The position numbers and the translations under genes were made by a program. DNA of 6,092 nucleotides from an uncultured delta proteobacterium. Its GTDB lineage: Bacteria; Desulfobacterota; Syntrophorhabdia; Syntrophorhabdales; Syntrophorhabdaceae. The stretch spans positions 1-6,092 of the forward strand of contig CAIQJW010000169.1 in assembly GCA_903872255.1 (NCBI GenBank), written 5' to 3'. This document shows positions 1 through 5,637 of this stretch, piece by piece. The first letter of the stretch is position 1. Each line of letters opens with the position of its first letter. Under the pieces are notes generated by a model that was not told the DNA's origin, ran no database searches, and worked only from the letters and a program-made list of their open reading frames with translations.

Positions 1-4
1 CCAT
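1..4 (-). CDS. Start codon of a leftward gene controlled by the Trp attenuator (probably trpE or another trp gene); rest lies off-window
   Basis: Only the ATG (bases 4 to 2) and one base of the next codon are inside the window. The start is supported by an excellent Shine-Dalgarno, AAAGGAGG at 17 to 10 on the minus strand, five bases upstream. A second ATG at 9 to 7 abuts the Shine-Dalgarno and is a poor alternative. The gene sits directly behind a leader peptide with four tandem Trp codons and attenuator hairpins. By analogy with known attenuated operons it should encode a tryptophan biosynthesis enzyme, most often anthranilate synthase component I (trpE). DAHP synthase or a Trp transporter is possible. 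No coding sequence of it is visible, so its identity is inferred only from the leader. Confidence 0.6.
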
Positions 5-9
5 AGCAT

Positions 10-17
10 CCTCCTTT
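10..17 (-). promoter_or_regulatory. Shine-Dalgarno of the leftward gene
   Basis: On the minus strand the sequence reads AAAGGAGG followed by ATGCT and then ATG. It is a near-perfect anti-16S match, 5 nt from the start codon at 4 to 2, and lies just downstream of the U-tract of the second terminator. It shows that the leader ends in a protein-coding gene. Confidence 0.75.
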
Positions 18-24
18 CGATAAT

Positions 25-58
25 AAAAAAGGCCAGGAGTCTTTATGACCCATGGCCT
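25..58 (-). terminator. Second attenuator terminator (T2), just before the structural gene
   Basis: Read on the minus strand, bases 58-47 pair with 41-30: six pairs (AGGCCA with TGGCCT), one U·C mismatch, then G-C, G·U and GUC/GAC, closing a five-base AUAAA loop. The stem runs into a U-tract (30 to 25). This is the form of a rho-independent terminator. It ends only 8 nt before the Shine-Dalgarno of the next gene, so it must be conditional rather than an end-of-operon terminator. Its 5' arm is also complementary to bases 78-71, which provides a way to switch it off. Confidence 0.75.
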
Positions 59-78
59 GCAAACAAAAACGGCCATGG
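50..78 (-). promoter_or_regulatory. Alternative helix that blocks terminator T2
   Basis: On the minus strand CCATGGCC (78-71) is perfectly complementary to GGCCATGG (57-50), extendable by two wobble pairs (79·49 and 80·48). The U-rich stretch 69-61 is left in the loop. This helix uses the 3' arm of T1 and the 5' arm of T2, so it is incompatible with both terminators. No U-tract follows it. I infer that it forms when T1 is disrupted by the upstream antiterminator. Confidence 0.55.
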
Positions 79-102
79 ACGGTGTGGGACCGCCCATGGC
101 CG
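61..102 (-). terminator. First attenuator terminator (T1), strong intrinsic hairpin
   Basis: On the minus strand bases 102-89 pair with 83-70 as a 14-bp stem with no mismatch and a single G·U pair (93·79), closed by a five-base loop (88-84). The stem is followed at once by UUUUUGUUU (69-61). This is a textbook rho-independent terminator located between a Trp-rich leader peptide and a structural gene, the position of the attenuator in amino-acid operons. Confidence 0.85.
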
Positions 103-121
103 GAAATTACGGTCTCACACC
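81..121 (-). promoter_or_regulatory. Antiterminator hairpin of the Trp attenuator
   Basis: On the minus strand bases 121-109 pair with 93-81 across 13 positions, with one A·C mismatch (115/87) and one U·G wobble (109/93); the loop is 108-94. The helix takes bases 93-89 and 83-81 away from terminator T1, so the two are mutually exclusive. Its 5' arm begins at the last base of the leader peptide stop codon (123-121). A ribosome that reaches the stop therefore masks it, whereas one stalled on the Trp codons (144-133) leaves it free. That is the classical attenuation logic. Confidence 0.75.
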
Positions 122-135
122 TAGTATTTCCGCCA
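97..135 (-). promoter_or_regulatory. Leader 1:2 hairpin (anti-antiterminator / pause candidate)
   Basis: On the minus strand CGGAAAU (132-126) is perfectly complementary to AUUUCCG (107-101). The stem can extend outward across a one-base bulge (135-133 with 99-97, in the last Trp codon) and inward through 125-124 with 110-109. An inner GGU/ACC stem (121-119 with 113-111) closes a five-base loop. It overlaps the last Trp codon and sequesters the antiterminator 5' arm. This is what the 1:2 helix does in characterised trp leaders when no ribosome is present. Confidence 0.6.
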
Positions 136-168
136 CCACCACCAATTGTTGATCTGTGCGTTCATCAT
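121..168 (-). CDS. trpL: Tryptophan leader peptide, 15 aa with four consecutive Trp codons
   Basis: On the minus strand an ATG at 168-166 opens a 15-codon frame, MMNAQINNWWWWRKY, ending in TAG at 123-121. Four TGG codons in a row occupy 144-133. A Shine-Dalgarno AAGG (179-176) lies 7 nt upstream; the second ATG (165-163) would give a 14-residue peptide. The length, the clustered Trp codons near the C-terminus and the hairpins directly downstream match the architecture of enterobacterial trpL, whose E. coli peptide is 14 residues with two Trp. The peptide itself should have no function. Ribosome progress through the Trp codons would sense charged tRNA-Trp and decide between the antiterminator and terminator T1. 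A chance run of four TGG cannot be excluded from the frame alone, but the matching hairpin set makes it unlikely. Confidence 0.87.
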   Translation of the reverse strand: MMNAQINNWWWWRKY

Positions 169-223
169 AATGTTTCCTTGTATCATGAAAAAAACCACAC
201 GTCAAGAAAGAATAAAAACAAAA

Positions 224-258
224 CCTTGGATCCCGGGTCAAGCCCGGGATGACGGCGG
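224..258. repeat. REP-like GC-rich intergenic palindrome
   Basis: ATCCCGGG (230-237) and CCCGGGAT (243-250) form a perfect 8-bp inverted repeat around a TCAAG loop, flanked by CCTTGG on the left and GACGGCGG on the right. This general form (GGATCCCGGGTCAAGCCCGG followed by GATGACGG) resembles dispersed palindromic repeats that I know from several proteobacterial genomes. It lacks a T-run on either side, so I do not call it a terminator. Confidence 0.65.
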
Positions 259-372
259 AGGGGAAAGTGACCGGGATGACGGCGGGGGTTTTATGCCGGC
301 AGGTATAGTGTACCCGCTTTGGATGGTGGGAAAGGAATTGCGACACAGTCTCCAAGTCCGGGATGACGACGG
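244..372 (+). repeat. Three direct copies of a 15-bp CCGGGATGACGGCGG motif
   Basis: Exact copies lie at 244-258 and 271-285 (27 bp apart). A third copy at 358-372 differs by one base (GACGACGG in place of GACGGCGG). The first copy is the right arm of the 230-250 palindrome, so the other two look like half-elements or decayed copies of the same dispersed repeat. Confidence 0.6.
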
Positions 373-391
373 GGGATAGAAGCCTTACGTT

Positions 392-433
392 CCTTACTCC
401 TTACTGCTTACTGTTCACTGTTTACTGCTTTTT
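392..433 (+). repeat. Heptamer tandem repeat, about five units of (C/G)YTTACT
   Basis: Consecutive 7-bp units are CCTTACT (392), CCTTACT (399), GCTTACT (406), GTTCACT (413), GTTTACT (420) and a decayed GCTTTTT (427). A possible outlying unit, CCTTACG, is at 383-389. The phase is kept exactly over at least 35 bp. Short heptamer arrays of this kind are common non-coding repeats in some bacterial genomes; no function is evident. Confidence 0.7.
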
Positions 434-447
434 CATGTAATTCCTGC

Positions 448-475
448 TTGACAAAAATCAGCCCCTAATTTTAAA
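448..475 (+). promoter_or_regulatory. Candidate sigma70-type promoter for the efflux operon
   Basis: A perfect -35 box TTGACA (448-453) is separated by 16 bp from TTTAAA (470-475), a 4/6 match to TATAAT, which would place the start of transcription near 482. A second possible -10, TATACT (493-498, 5/6), has TTTAAA at 470-475 as a weak -35 with 17-bp spacing. Both precede the tetR Shine-Dalgarno and could serve the whole rightward operon, since no promoter-like sequence stands out between the downstream genes. Confidence 0.5.
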
Positions 476-478
476 CTG

Positions 479-494
479 TACCGTCTGGACTGTA
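479..494. promoter_or_regulatory. Imperfect 16-bp palindrome, candidate TetR operator
   Basis: TACCGTC-TG-GACTGTA is a dyad in which six of seven half-site positions match. It covers the predicted transcription start of the TTGACA promoter and touches the alternative -10 box TATACT, a place where a bound repressor would block transcription. TetR-family regulators commonly bind such palindromes upstream of their own gene. The link to this repressor is inferred from position only. Confidence 0.4.
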
Positions 495-519
495 TACTTT
501 CAAAAATGAGGAGTTCGTC

Positions 520-1095
520 ATGAGCCCCAGGGCCAGTTCGTATAACACTATTATAGACGCGGCGGAAGCCGTCGTCATCGAGGCTGGCGCATCCCATATG
601 ACGCTCGATGCCGTCGCCACAAAGGCAGGGGTGAGCAAGGGAGGCCTGCTCCATCACTTCCCCAACAAGGTGGCACTTCTCGCGGCAATGGTGGAACGCC
701 AGATAACATTTCATCAGGATGCTAGAAAAAAGGTCCTGAAAAACATGCCGAAGGGCCCGTGCCGGGAACTGAAGAGTTTTATTATCGCCGCGCAGAACCG
801 GAACCCGATGCATGACAGGCTCGGCGCATCCATGTCCGCCGCTGTATCCCATGATCCCCATCTGAGTGAACCCGTCCGGAAGGTCGTTCGCGAGAGTTAT
901 ATGAAATTTACCGAATCCGATATACAGTTCGAAAGAGCGGCTATCATCGCCCTTGCCGTTGACGGTATGCGGCTGCAGGAAATGCTGTCCATATCGCCTT
1001 TCAACGACGAACAGCGATTAAGGATATTCGATGAATTGCTTCGTCTCGTCGATGAGTTCAGGGAAAAGAAAAGTAAGAGGCAAAAAGATGAATGA
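520..1095 (+). CDS. TetR/AcrR-family transcriptional repressor of the efflux operon
   Basis: The gene encodes a 191-residue cytoplasmic DNA-binding protein, a usual length for the family. Residues about 10-57 form the TetR N-terminal domain: an amphipathic helix (IIDAAEAVVIEAG) and the helix-turn-helix from T28 to F47, with the characteristic GLLHHFPNK segment at 42-50. The rest is a mostly helical ligand-binding and dimerisation domain that resembles the short C-terminal domains of TetR_C_37 type; this is recalled, not searched. The start is fixed by GAGGAG (508-513) six bases upstream. It is the first gene of the operon with the pump genes on the same strand, so it probably represses itself and the pump until a pump substrate binds, as AcrR does for acrAB. 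The C-terminus is very charged (REKKSKRQKDE) and may overlap the next gene. The inducer cannot be told from the sequence. Confidence 0.92.
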   Translation: MSPRASSYNTIIDAAEAVVIEAGASHMTLDAVATKAGVSKGGLLHHFPNKVALLAAMVERQITFHQDARKKVLKNMPKGPCRELKSFIIAAQNRNPMHDRLGASMSAAVSHDPHLSEPVRKVVRESYMKFTESDIQFERAAIIALAVDGMRLQEMLSISPFNDEQRLRIFDELLRLVDEFREKKSKRQKDE

Positions 1096-1150
1096 AGTGC
1101 CCCGGTATCCGATAAAAGACACGACAATCAAAACATGGAAGAGGTGGCAT

Positions 1151-2395
1151 ATGCAGTATTCCGGCATGACAAAACTTTTCGCTGTCATGGTCCTCGTCCT
1201 GCTTACCATTACGATGGCGGCCGGATGCAAAAAAAAGATGGCGGCTCCGCCTCCGCCCGAGGTTGCCGTCGTCACGCTTCAACCCGAAAAGGTGACGATA
1301 ACCACGGAACTGCCCGGGCGCGTGTCGCCCTATCTCATAGCCGAGGTCAGGCCCCAGGTCAACGGCATCGTCAAAAAACGTCTCTTTACCGAGGGAGCAG
1401 ATGTCAAGGCGGGGGAGCTTCTTTACCAGATCGACCCGGCCCCCTACCAGGCCGCTTTCGACAATGCCAACGCATCACTCGCGCGTGCCGAGGCCAACCT
1501 TCCCCCGGCCCGCTCAAAGGCCCAGCGCTACAAGGAACTGGTGGCGATAAAGGCCGTGAGCCAGCAGGAATTTGAAGACGTGTCGGCCCAGCACATGCAG
1601 GCAGAGGCTGACATCAAGCTCTGGAAGGCTGCGGTAGAGACGGCCCGCATCAATCTTGATTATACCCGGATCAAGGCCCCCATTGCAGGGCGCATCGGCA
1701 AGTCGGGCATCACCGTCGGCGCGCTTGCCACCGCAAACCAGCCCACCCCGTTCACGACGATCCAAAAACTGGACCCGGTATACGTCGACGCGGCCCAGTC
1801 AAGCGCCAACCTGCTCCATCTCAAACGCCTCCTGGCCTCGGGGAAACTGATCCTTAAGGGGCCGGACAGCACAAAGGTAAAGCTCGTCCTCGAAGACGGC
1901 TCATCCTACGACCAGGAAGGCACCTTGAAATTTTCCGACATAACGGTCGAACCGAGCACGGGGTCTTTTATTCTCCGCATGGTCTTTCCGAACCCGAAAC
2001 ACACCCTGCTGCCCGGCATGTATGCACGGGCGGTTGTCCTCGAGGGTGTTGCCGAAGACGCTCTGCTTGTTCCCCAGCAAAGCATGACCCGGGACCCGAA
2101 AGGCAATCCGTACGTGCTTGTGGTCAACGGGCAGAACAAGGTCGAAGTGCGCCCGGTCGTCACGGCAAGGGCTATGGGAGACAAATGGTTTGTATCGTCG
2201 GGACTGCAGACCGGGGATAGAGTAATAGTCGAGGGAATTCAGAAGGCCATGCCCGGTGCCACGGTAAATCCCGTGCCTTACAAACCGGCGGCCAAAGACC
2301 CGGCAAACGCAGCGCCTGCAGCGGGCGCACCTCCCTCAGTACCGGCCAAGGCCGAGAACCCGAAGCCGGCCGGAGAGGCTGCAAAAGCAAAATGA
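1151..2395 (+). CDS. acrA: RND efflux periplasmic adaptor lipoprotein (AcrA/MexA type, membrane fusion protein)
   Basis: This adaptor links the inner-membrane pump to the outer-membrane channel. From ATG 1151 it has 414 residues, close to AcrA (397). A signal peptide (K8, then hydrophobic 9-24) ends in the lipobox AAGC with Cys26 as the lipidation site. After a Pro-rich linker come the first lipoyl half (about 60-96, RPQVNGIV to YQIDP), an alpha-helical hairpin (98-170), the second lipoyl half (171-200, PIAGRIGKS), the beta-barrel, and the membrane-proximal domain with LLPGMYARA and LVPQQ. The hairpin tip keeps the R-L-S motif used to contact TolC-type channels (R126, L130, S137). The tail is Ala/Pro/Lys-rich. 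I chose 1151 for GAGGTGG just upstream and a normal signal peptide. ATG 1088 also has a Shine-Dalgarno (AAGAGG, 7 nt), would overlap tetR by 8 nt and gives 435 residues; both are possible. The symbol reflects family, not proven orthology. Confidence 0.93.
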   Translation: MQYSGMTKLFAVMVLVLLTITMAAGCKKKMAAPPPPEVAVVTLQPEKVTITTELPGRVSPYLIAEVRPQVNGIVKKRLFTEGADVKAGELLYQIDPAPYQAAFDNANASLARAEANLPPARSKAQRYKELVAIKAVSQQEFEDVSAQHMQAEADIKLWKAAVETARINLDYTRIKAPIAGRIGKSGITVGALATANQPTPFTTIQKLDPVYVDAAQSSANLLHLKRLLASGKLILKGPDSTKVKLVLEDGSSYDQEGTLKFSDITVEPSTGSFILRMVFPNPKHTLLPGMYARAVVLEGVAEDALLVPQQSMTRDPKGNPYVLVVNGQNKVEVRPVVTARAMGDKWFVSSGLQTGDRVIVEGIQKAMPGATVNPVPYKPAAKDPANAAPAAGAPPSVPAKAENPKPAGEAAKAK

Positions 2396-2408
2396 GCGGA
2401 GGCAATTA

Positions 2409-5400
2409 ATGTTATCGAAATTCTTCCTCGAGCGGCCTGTCTTCGCATGGGTCATCGCGATCATAATAATGCTCGTCGGGGCCCTGGCGATCTACAATCT
2501 TCCCATCTCCCAGTACCCGCCGATCGCACCGCCTTCCATTTACATTGCGGGGACATACCCGGGAGCTTCCGCCGAGACGGTCGAGAACAGTGTCACGCAG
2601 ATCATCGAACAGAAGCTGACGGGCCTCGAGAACATGATCTACCTGTCATCGACCAGCGATTCGTCGGGCTCATCGCGCATTACACTGACGTTTGCGCCAG
2701 GCACAGACCCCGACATTGCCTGGTCTAAGGTCCAAAACAAGCTGCAGCTTGCCATGGCTAGCCTGCCTACGACCGTGCAAACCCAGGGTGTCACGGTAGG
2801 CAAGGCAACGAGGAACTGGCTCATGATCATCGGCCTTACGTCCGAGGATAACAGCATGGACGGCAATGACTTGAGGGATTACGCCCAGTCGAACCTGGAA
2901 AAGGTCATTGCACGGATCCCCGGGGTCGGCGAGGTCGAAAATTTCGGGTCCCAGTATGCCATGCGCATCTGGTTCGACCCTACCAAGCTCGTAAATTACA
3001 ACCTGACAGTAACGAATGTGACCGATGCGCTAAGGACATACAACGTCGAGGTGTCAGCGGGGCAATTCGGTGGCGCTCCGGCCGTTGAGGGTCAGAGGCT
3101 CAACACGTCGATCATCGTTCAGAGCATGCTGAAGACCCCCGAAGAATTCGGGGCTATACCGGTGCGTACAAATCCCGACGGGTCTGTGGTGCACCTTAGG
3201 GACATCGCGCGCGTCGAGCTCGGCACCGAGGCCTACGACATTGAGAGCTTTTTCAACGGGAAACCGTCCGCGGCAATGGGAATACGCATGGCCTCAGGGG
3301 CGAACGCCCTTGATACGGCGGATGCTATCAAGGCAAAACTCAACGACATGGGCCGCTTTTTCCCCAAGGGGCTCAAGGTCGTCTATCCGTATGACACGAC
3401 GCCTTTCGTCAGGGTTGCGATCGGCGAGGTAGTGCAGACCCTTCTCGAAGCCATCCTGCTCGTCTTCCTCATCATGTGGCTTTTCATGGGAAGTATACGG
3501 GCGACCCTTATCCCGACCATTGCGGTGCCCATCGTTATCCTCGGGACCTTCGCCGTTCTTCAGTTCTTCGGTTTCTCCATAAACATGCTGACAATGTTCG
3601 CGATGGTCCTGTCGATAGGGCTTCTCGTCGACGATGCGATCGTCGTTGTTGAGAATGTCGAGCGCATCATGAGTGAGGAAGGGCTTCCGCCGAAGGAAGC
3701 CACAGCCAAATCGATGGGCCAGATAACGAGCGCACTGATCGGTATCGGCCTCGTGCTCTCCGCAGTTTTCGGACCGATGGCGTTCTTTGGCGGTTCAACG
3801 GGTGTCATCTACAGGCAGTTCTCGGTCACGATCATCGCCTCGATGCTCCTGTCCGTTCTCGTCGCGCTCATCCTTACGCCTGTCCTCTGCGCCACCATCC
3901 TGAAGCCGGTCCCGAAAGGCCATGAGCCTGCCGAAAATGTCCTTCCCATCCTGCGCCCGTTCTTCAAATGGTTCGACAGAAAGTTTTTCAGGCTGCGCGA
4001 CAGGTATGTCGGCATTGTCCGAAAATCGTTCGAAAAACGAAAATGGTATTTTGCCGGGTACTTTGTCATAGCCGGCCTTGCCGCTTTCACCCTCCTTCAT
4101 ATGCCGACATCATATATCCCCGATGAAGACCAGGGGATAATGCTCGCCCAGGTCATGCTGCCGACCGGTTCAACCATCGAGCAGACCAAGGAAGTAGTCA
4201 CGAAACTACAGGACTATTTTCTGGTAAAGGAGAAGGACGCGGTCAGGTCCTGCATGACCATTTCCGGATCGGGATTCTCGGGACGCACGCAGACGAACGG
4301 CATGGTATTCGTGCAGTTAAAGGACTGGAAGCTCCGCAACAAGGCAAGCCTGAAGGTAAAAGCTGTCGCCATGCGGGCAAGCATGGCATTTTCGCAATAC
4401 CGCGGGGCCCTGGTGTTCGCGTTTCCGCCGCCTGCCGTCATCGAACTCGGCATGGCGACCGGGTTTGACTTCATGCTTGTCGACCGCGGGGGACTGGGTC
4501 ACCAGAAATTGATGGAGGCCCGCAACCAGCTCCTCTACATCGCATCGCAGGACAAGCGCCTGACCAAGATACGGCCGAACGGGATGGAGGACATACCCGA
4601 ATACCGCGTCGATATCGACTGGGAAAAGGCGGGCGCCCTCGGAATACCGATCAATGCCATTCACGAGTCGATCGTGACAGCGTTCGGCAGCTCATATGTC
4701 AATAATTTCATCCAGGGCGGGCGCGTAAAGCGCGTCTTCGCCCAGGCTGACGCACCCCACCGGATGCTGCCGAAAGACATAGACAAGCTTTATGTACGCA
4801 ATACCAAGGGAGCAATGGTGCCCTTCTCGGCATTTGCCAGCAGCCACTGGTCGACAGGGTCTCCCCGCCTTGAACGGTATAACGGCTTCCCGGCCCTCAA
4901 CCTGTGGGGAGAACCCGCCCGCGGGATAAGCTCGGGTGAAGCGATGAAGGCCATGGAAGAGGCCGTTACAAAGCTTCCCCCCGGGCTCGGCTATGAATGG
5001 ACAGGGCTATCCTACCAGGAGAAGATGTCGAGTTCGCAGGCGCCCCTTCTCTACGCTTTTTCCGTCATCGTTATCTTTCTCTGCGTTGCTGCCCTGTATG
5101 AAAGCTGGCCGATACCTATCGCGAACCTGCTCATGCTGCCGCTCGGTATTTTCGGGGCGACGCTTGCAACATGGTCGCGCGGCTTCTACAGTTCAACGGT
5201 TGCCCAGCTGTTCCCGGGGCAGATCGTGCATAGCTTTAACAATGACGTCTATTTCCAGATCGGGTTCCTTACCACGCTGGGTTTGACCACGAAGAACGCG
5301 ATCCTGATCATTCAGTTCGCCCGCGAAAGGATAGCGAACGGTGAGGGACTGATGGACGCAACACTGGGCGCCGTGCGGACAAGGCTGCGCCCGGTCATCA

Positions 5401-5636
5401 TGACATCCCTGGCGTTCTTCTTCGGCGTCCTGCCCCTTGCCCTCGCCGCAGGCGCCGGCGCGGGGGCCATGTCGGCGATCGGTACCGCCGTGGCAGGAGG
5501 TATGCTGTCCGCTACATTTATCGACCTCTTTTACATTCCGCTCCTCTTCGTTACCGTGTCCGAATTCTTCAAACGAAAGGAGCGCAGGGTACCGGCGGGG
5601 GACCCAGATCCCGCACCGCCCGCGGAGGTAAAGTGA
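2409..5636 (+). CDS. acrB: RND-family (HAE-1) proton-driven multidrug efflux transporter, AcrB/MexB type
   Basis: This is the inner-membrane pump, 1075 residues against 1049 for AcrB. It exports hydrophobic and amphiphilic compounds in exchange for protons. The start is set by GGAGG (2398-2402), 6 nt before ATG and 13 nt after the adaptor stop. The N-terminus FFLERPVFAWVIAIIIMLVG is the typical first membrane helix. Two large periplasmic loops separate the helix clusters in the usual 12-helix order. The proton relay is intact: D408 and D409 in GLLVDDAIVVVENVER, K962 in TTKNAILI, R992 and T999 in TRLRPVIMTS (AcrB D407, D408, K940, R971, T978). The pocket differs from AcrB: W137 for F136, M616 for F610, I618 for V612, S621 for F615, while F623 and F634 are kept. 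About 17 extra residues lie between the predicted ninth and tenth helices. Positions relative to AcrB come from my own unaided alignment. Confidence 0.96.
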   Translation: MLSKFFLERPVFAWVIAIIIMLVGALAIYNLPISQYPPIAPPSIYIAGTYPGASAETVENSVTQIIEQKLTGLENMIYLSSTSDSSGSSRITLTFAPGTDPDIAWSKVQNKLQLAMASLPTTVQTQGVTVGKATRNWLMIIGLTSEDNSMDGNDLRDYAQSNLEKVIARIPGVGEVENFGSQYAMRIWFDPTKLVNYNLTVTNVTDALRTYNVEVSAGQFGGAPAVEGQRLNTSIIVQSMLKTPEEFGAIPVRTNPDGSVVHLRDIARVELGTEAYDIESFFNGKPSAAMGIRMASGANALDTADAIKAKLNDMGRFFPKGLKVVYPYDTTPFVRVAIGEVVQTLLEAILLVFLIMWLFMGSIRATLIPTIAVPIVILGTFAVLQFFGFSINMLTMFAMVLSIGLLVDDAIVVVENVERIMSEEGLPPKEATAKSMGQITSALIGIGLVLSAVFGPMAFFGGSTGVIYRQFSVTIIASMLLSVLVALILTPVLCATILKPVPKGHEPAENVLPILRPFFKWFDRKFFRLRDRYVGIVRKSFEKRKWYFAGYFVIAGLAAFTLLHMPTSYIPDEDQGIMLAQVMLPTGSTIEQTKEVVTKLQDYFLVKEKDAVRSCMTISGSGFSGRTQTNGMVFVQLKDWKLRNKASLKVKAVAMRASMAFSQYRGALVFAFPPPAVIELGMATGFDFMLVDRGGLGHQKLMEARNQLLYIASQDKRLTKIRPNGMEDIPEYRVDIDWEKAGALGIPINAIHESIVTAFGSSYVNNFIQGGRVKRVFAQADAPHRMLPKDIDKLYVRNTKGAMVPFSAFASSHWSTGSPRLERYNGFPALNLWGEPARGISSGEAMKAMEEAVTKLPPGLGYEWTGLSYQEKMSSSQAPLLYAFSVIVIFLCVAALYESWPIPIANLLMLPLGIFGATLATWSRGFYSSTVAQLFPGQIVHSFNNDVYFQIGFLTTLGLTTKNAILIIQFARERIANGEGLMDATLGAVRTRLRPVIMTSLAFFFGVLPLALAAGAGAGAMSAIGTAVAGGMLSATFIDLFYIPLLFVTVSEFFKRKERRVPAGDPDPAPPAEVK

Positions 5637-5637
5637 T

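Larger units (their letters stand above)
169..447. other. Divergent intergenic region without a gene
   Basis: Between the leftward Trp leader and the rightward tetR promoter I see no credible coding region: the small frames here lack ribosome binding sites and consist largely of repeat sequence. The stretch holds a GC-rich palindrome, three copies of a CCGGGATGAC-type motif and a heptamer array, described separately. Promoters for the leftward transcript should lie here, but none is convincing. Confidence 0.6.

Noticed and set aside
177..205. Minus-strand promoter for the Trp leader: TTGACG (205-200), 17-bp spacer, TACAAG (182-177) with TG one base upstream
   Set aside because: The boxes and spacing are good, but transcription would start near 170, leaving the leader peptide ATG (168) almost leaderless and its Shine-Dalgarno (179-176) outside the transcript. 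It is either fortuitous or a leaderless arrangement; I could not find a better promoter upstream (TATTCT at 214-209 lacks a -35).
52..252. Plus-strand 66-codon frame through the attenuator region
   Set aside because: It is antisense to the leader peptide and hairpins, has no ribosome binding site, and its Pro run is simply the complement of the TGG run.
229..258. Palindrome 230-250 as a terminator
   Set aside because: The stem is GC-rich, but neither side carries a T-run. The nearest A/T-rich tracts are more than 5 nt away and not uniform.
302..314. Small dyad GGTATAGTGTACC as an operator
   Set aside because: Only 4-5 pairs, far from either promoter candidate, and such dyads are expected by chance.
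107..355. Minus-strand 82-codon frame across the repeats
   Set aside because: It consists mainly of repeat sequence, ends inside the leader region in another frame than trpL and has no convincing Shine-Dalgarno.
3795..4100. Minus-strand frames of about 90-115 codons inside the pump gene (also 4214-4664)
   Set aside because: Charged, low-complexity antisense translations of a high-GC gene; no motif or start signal supports them.
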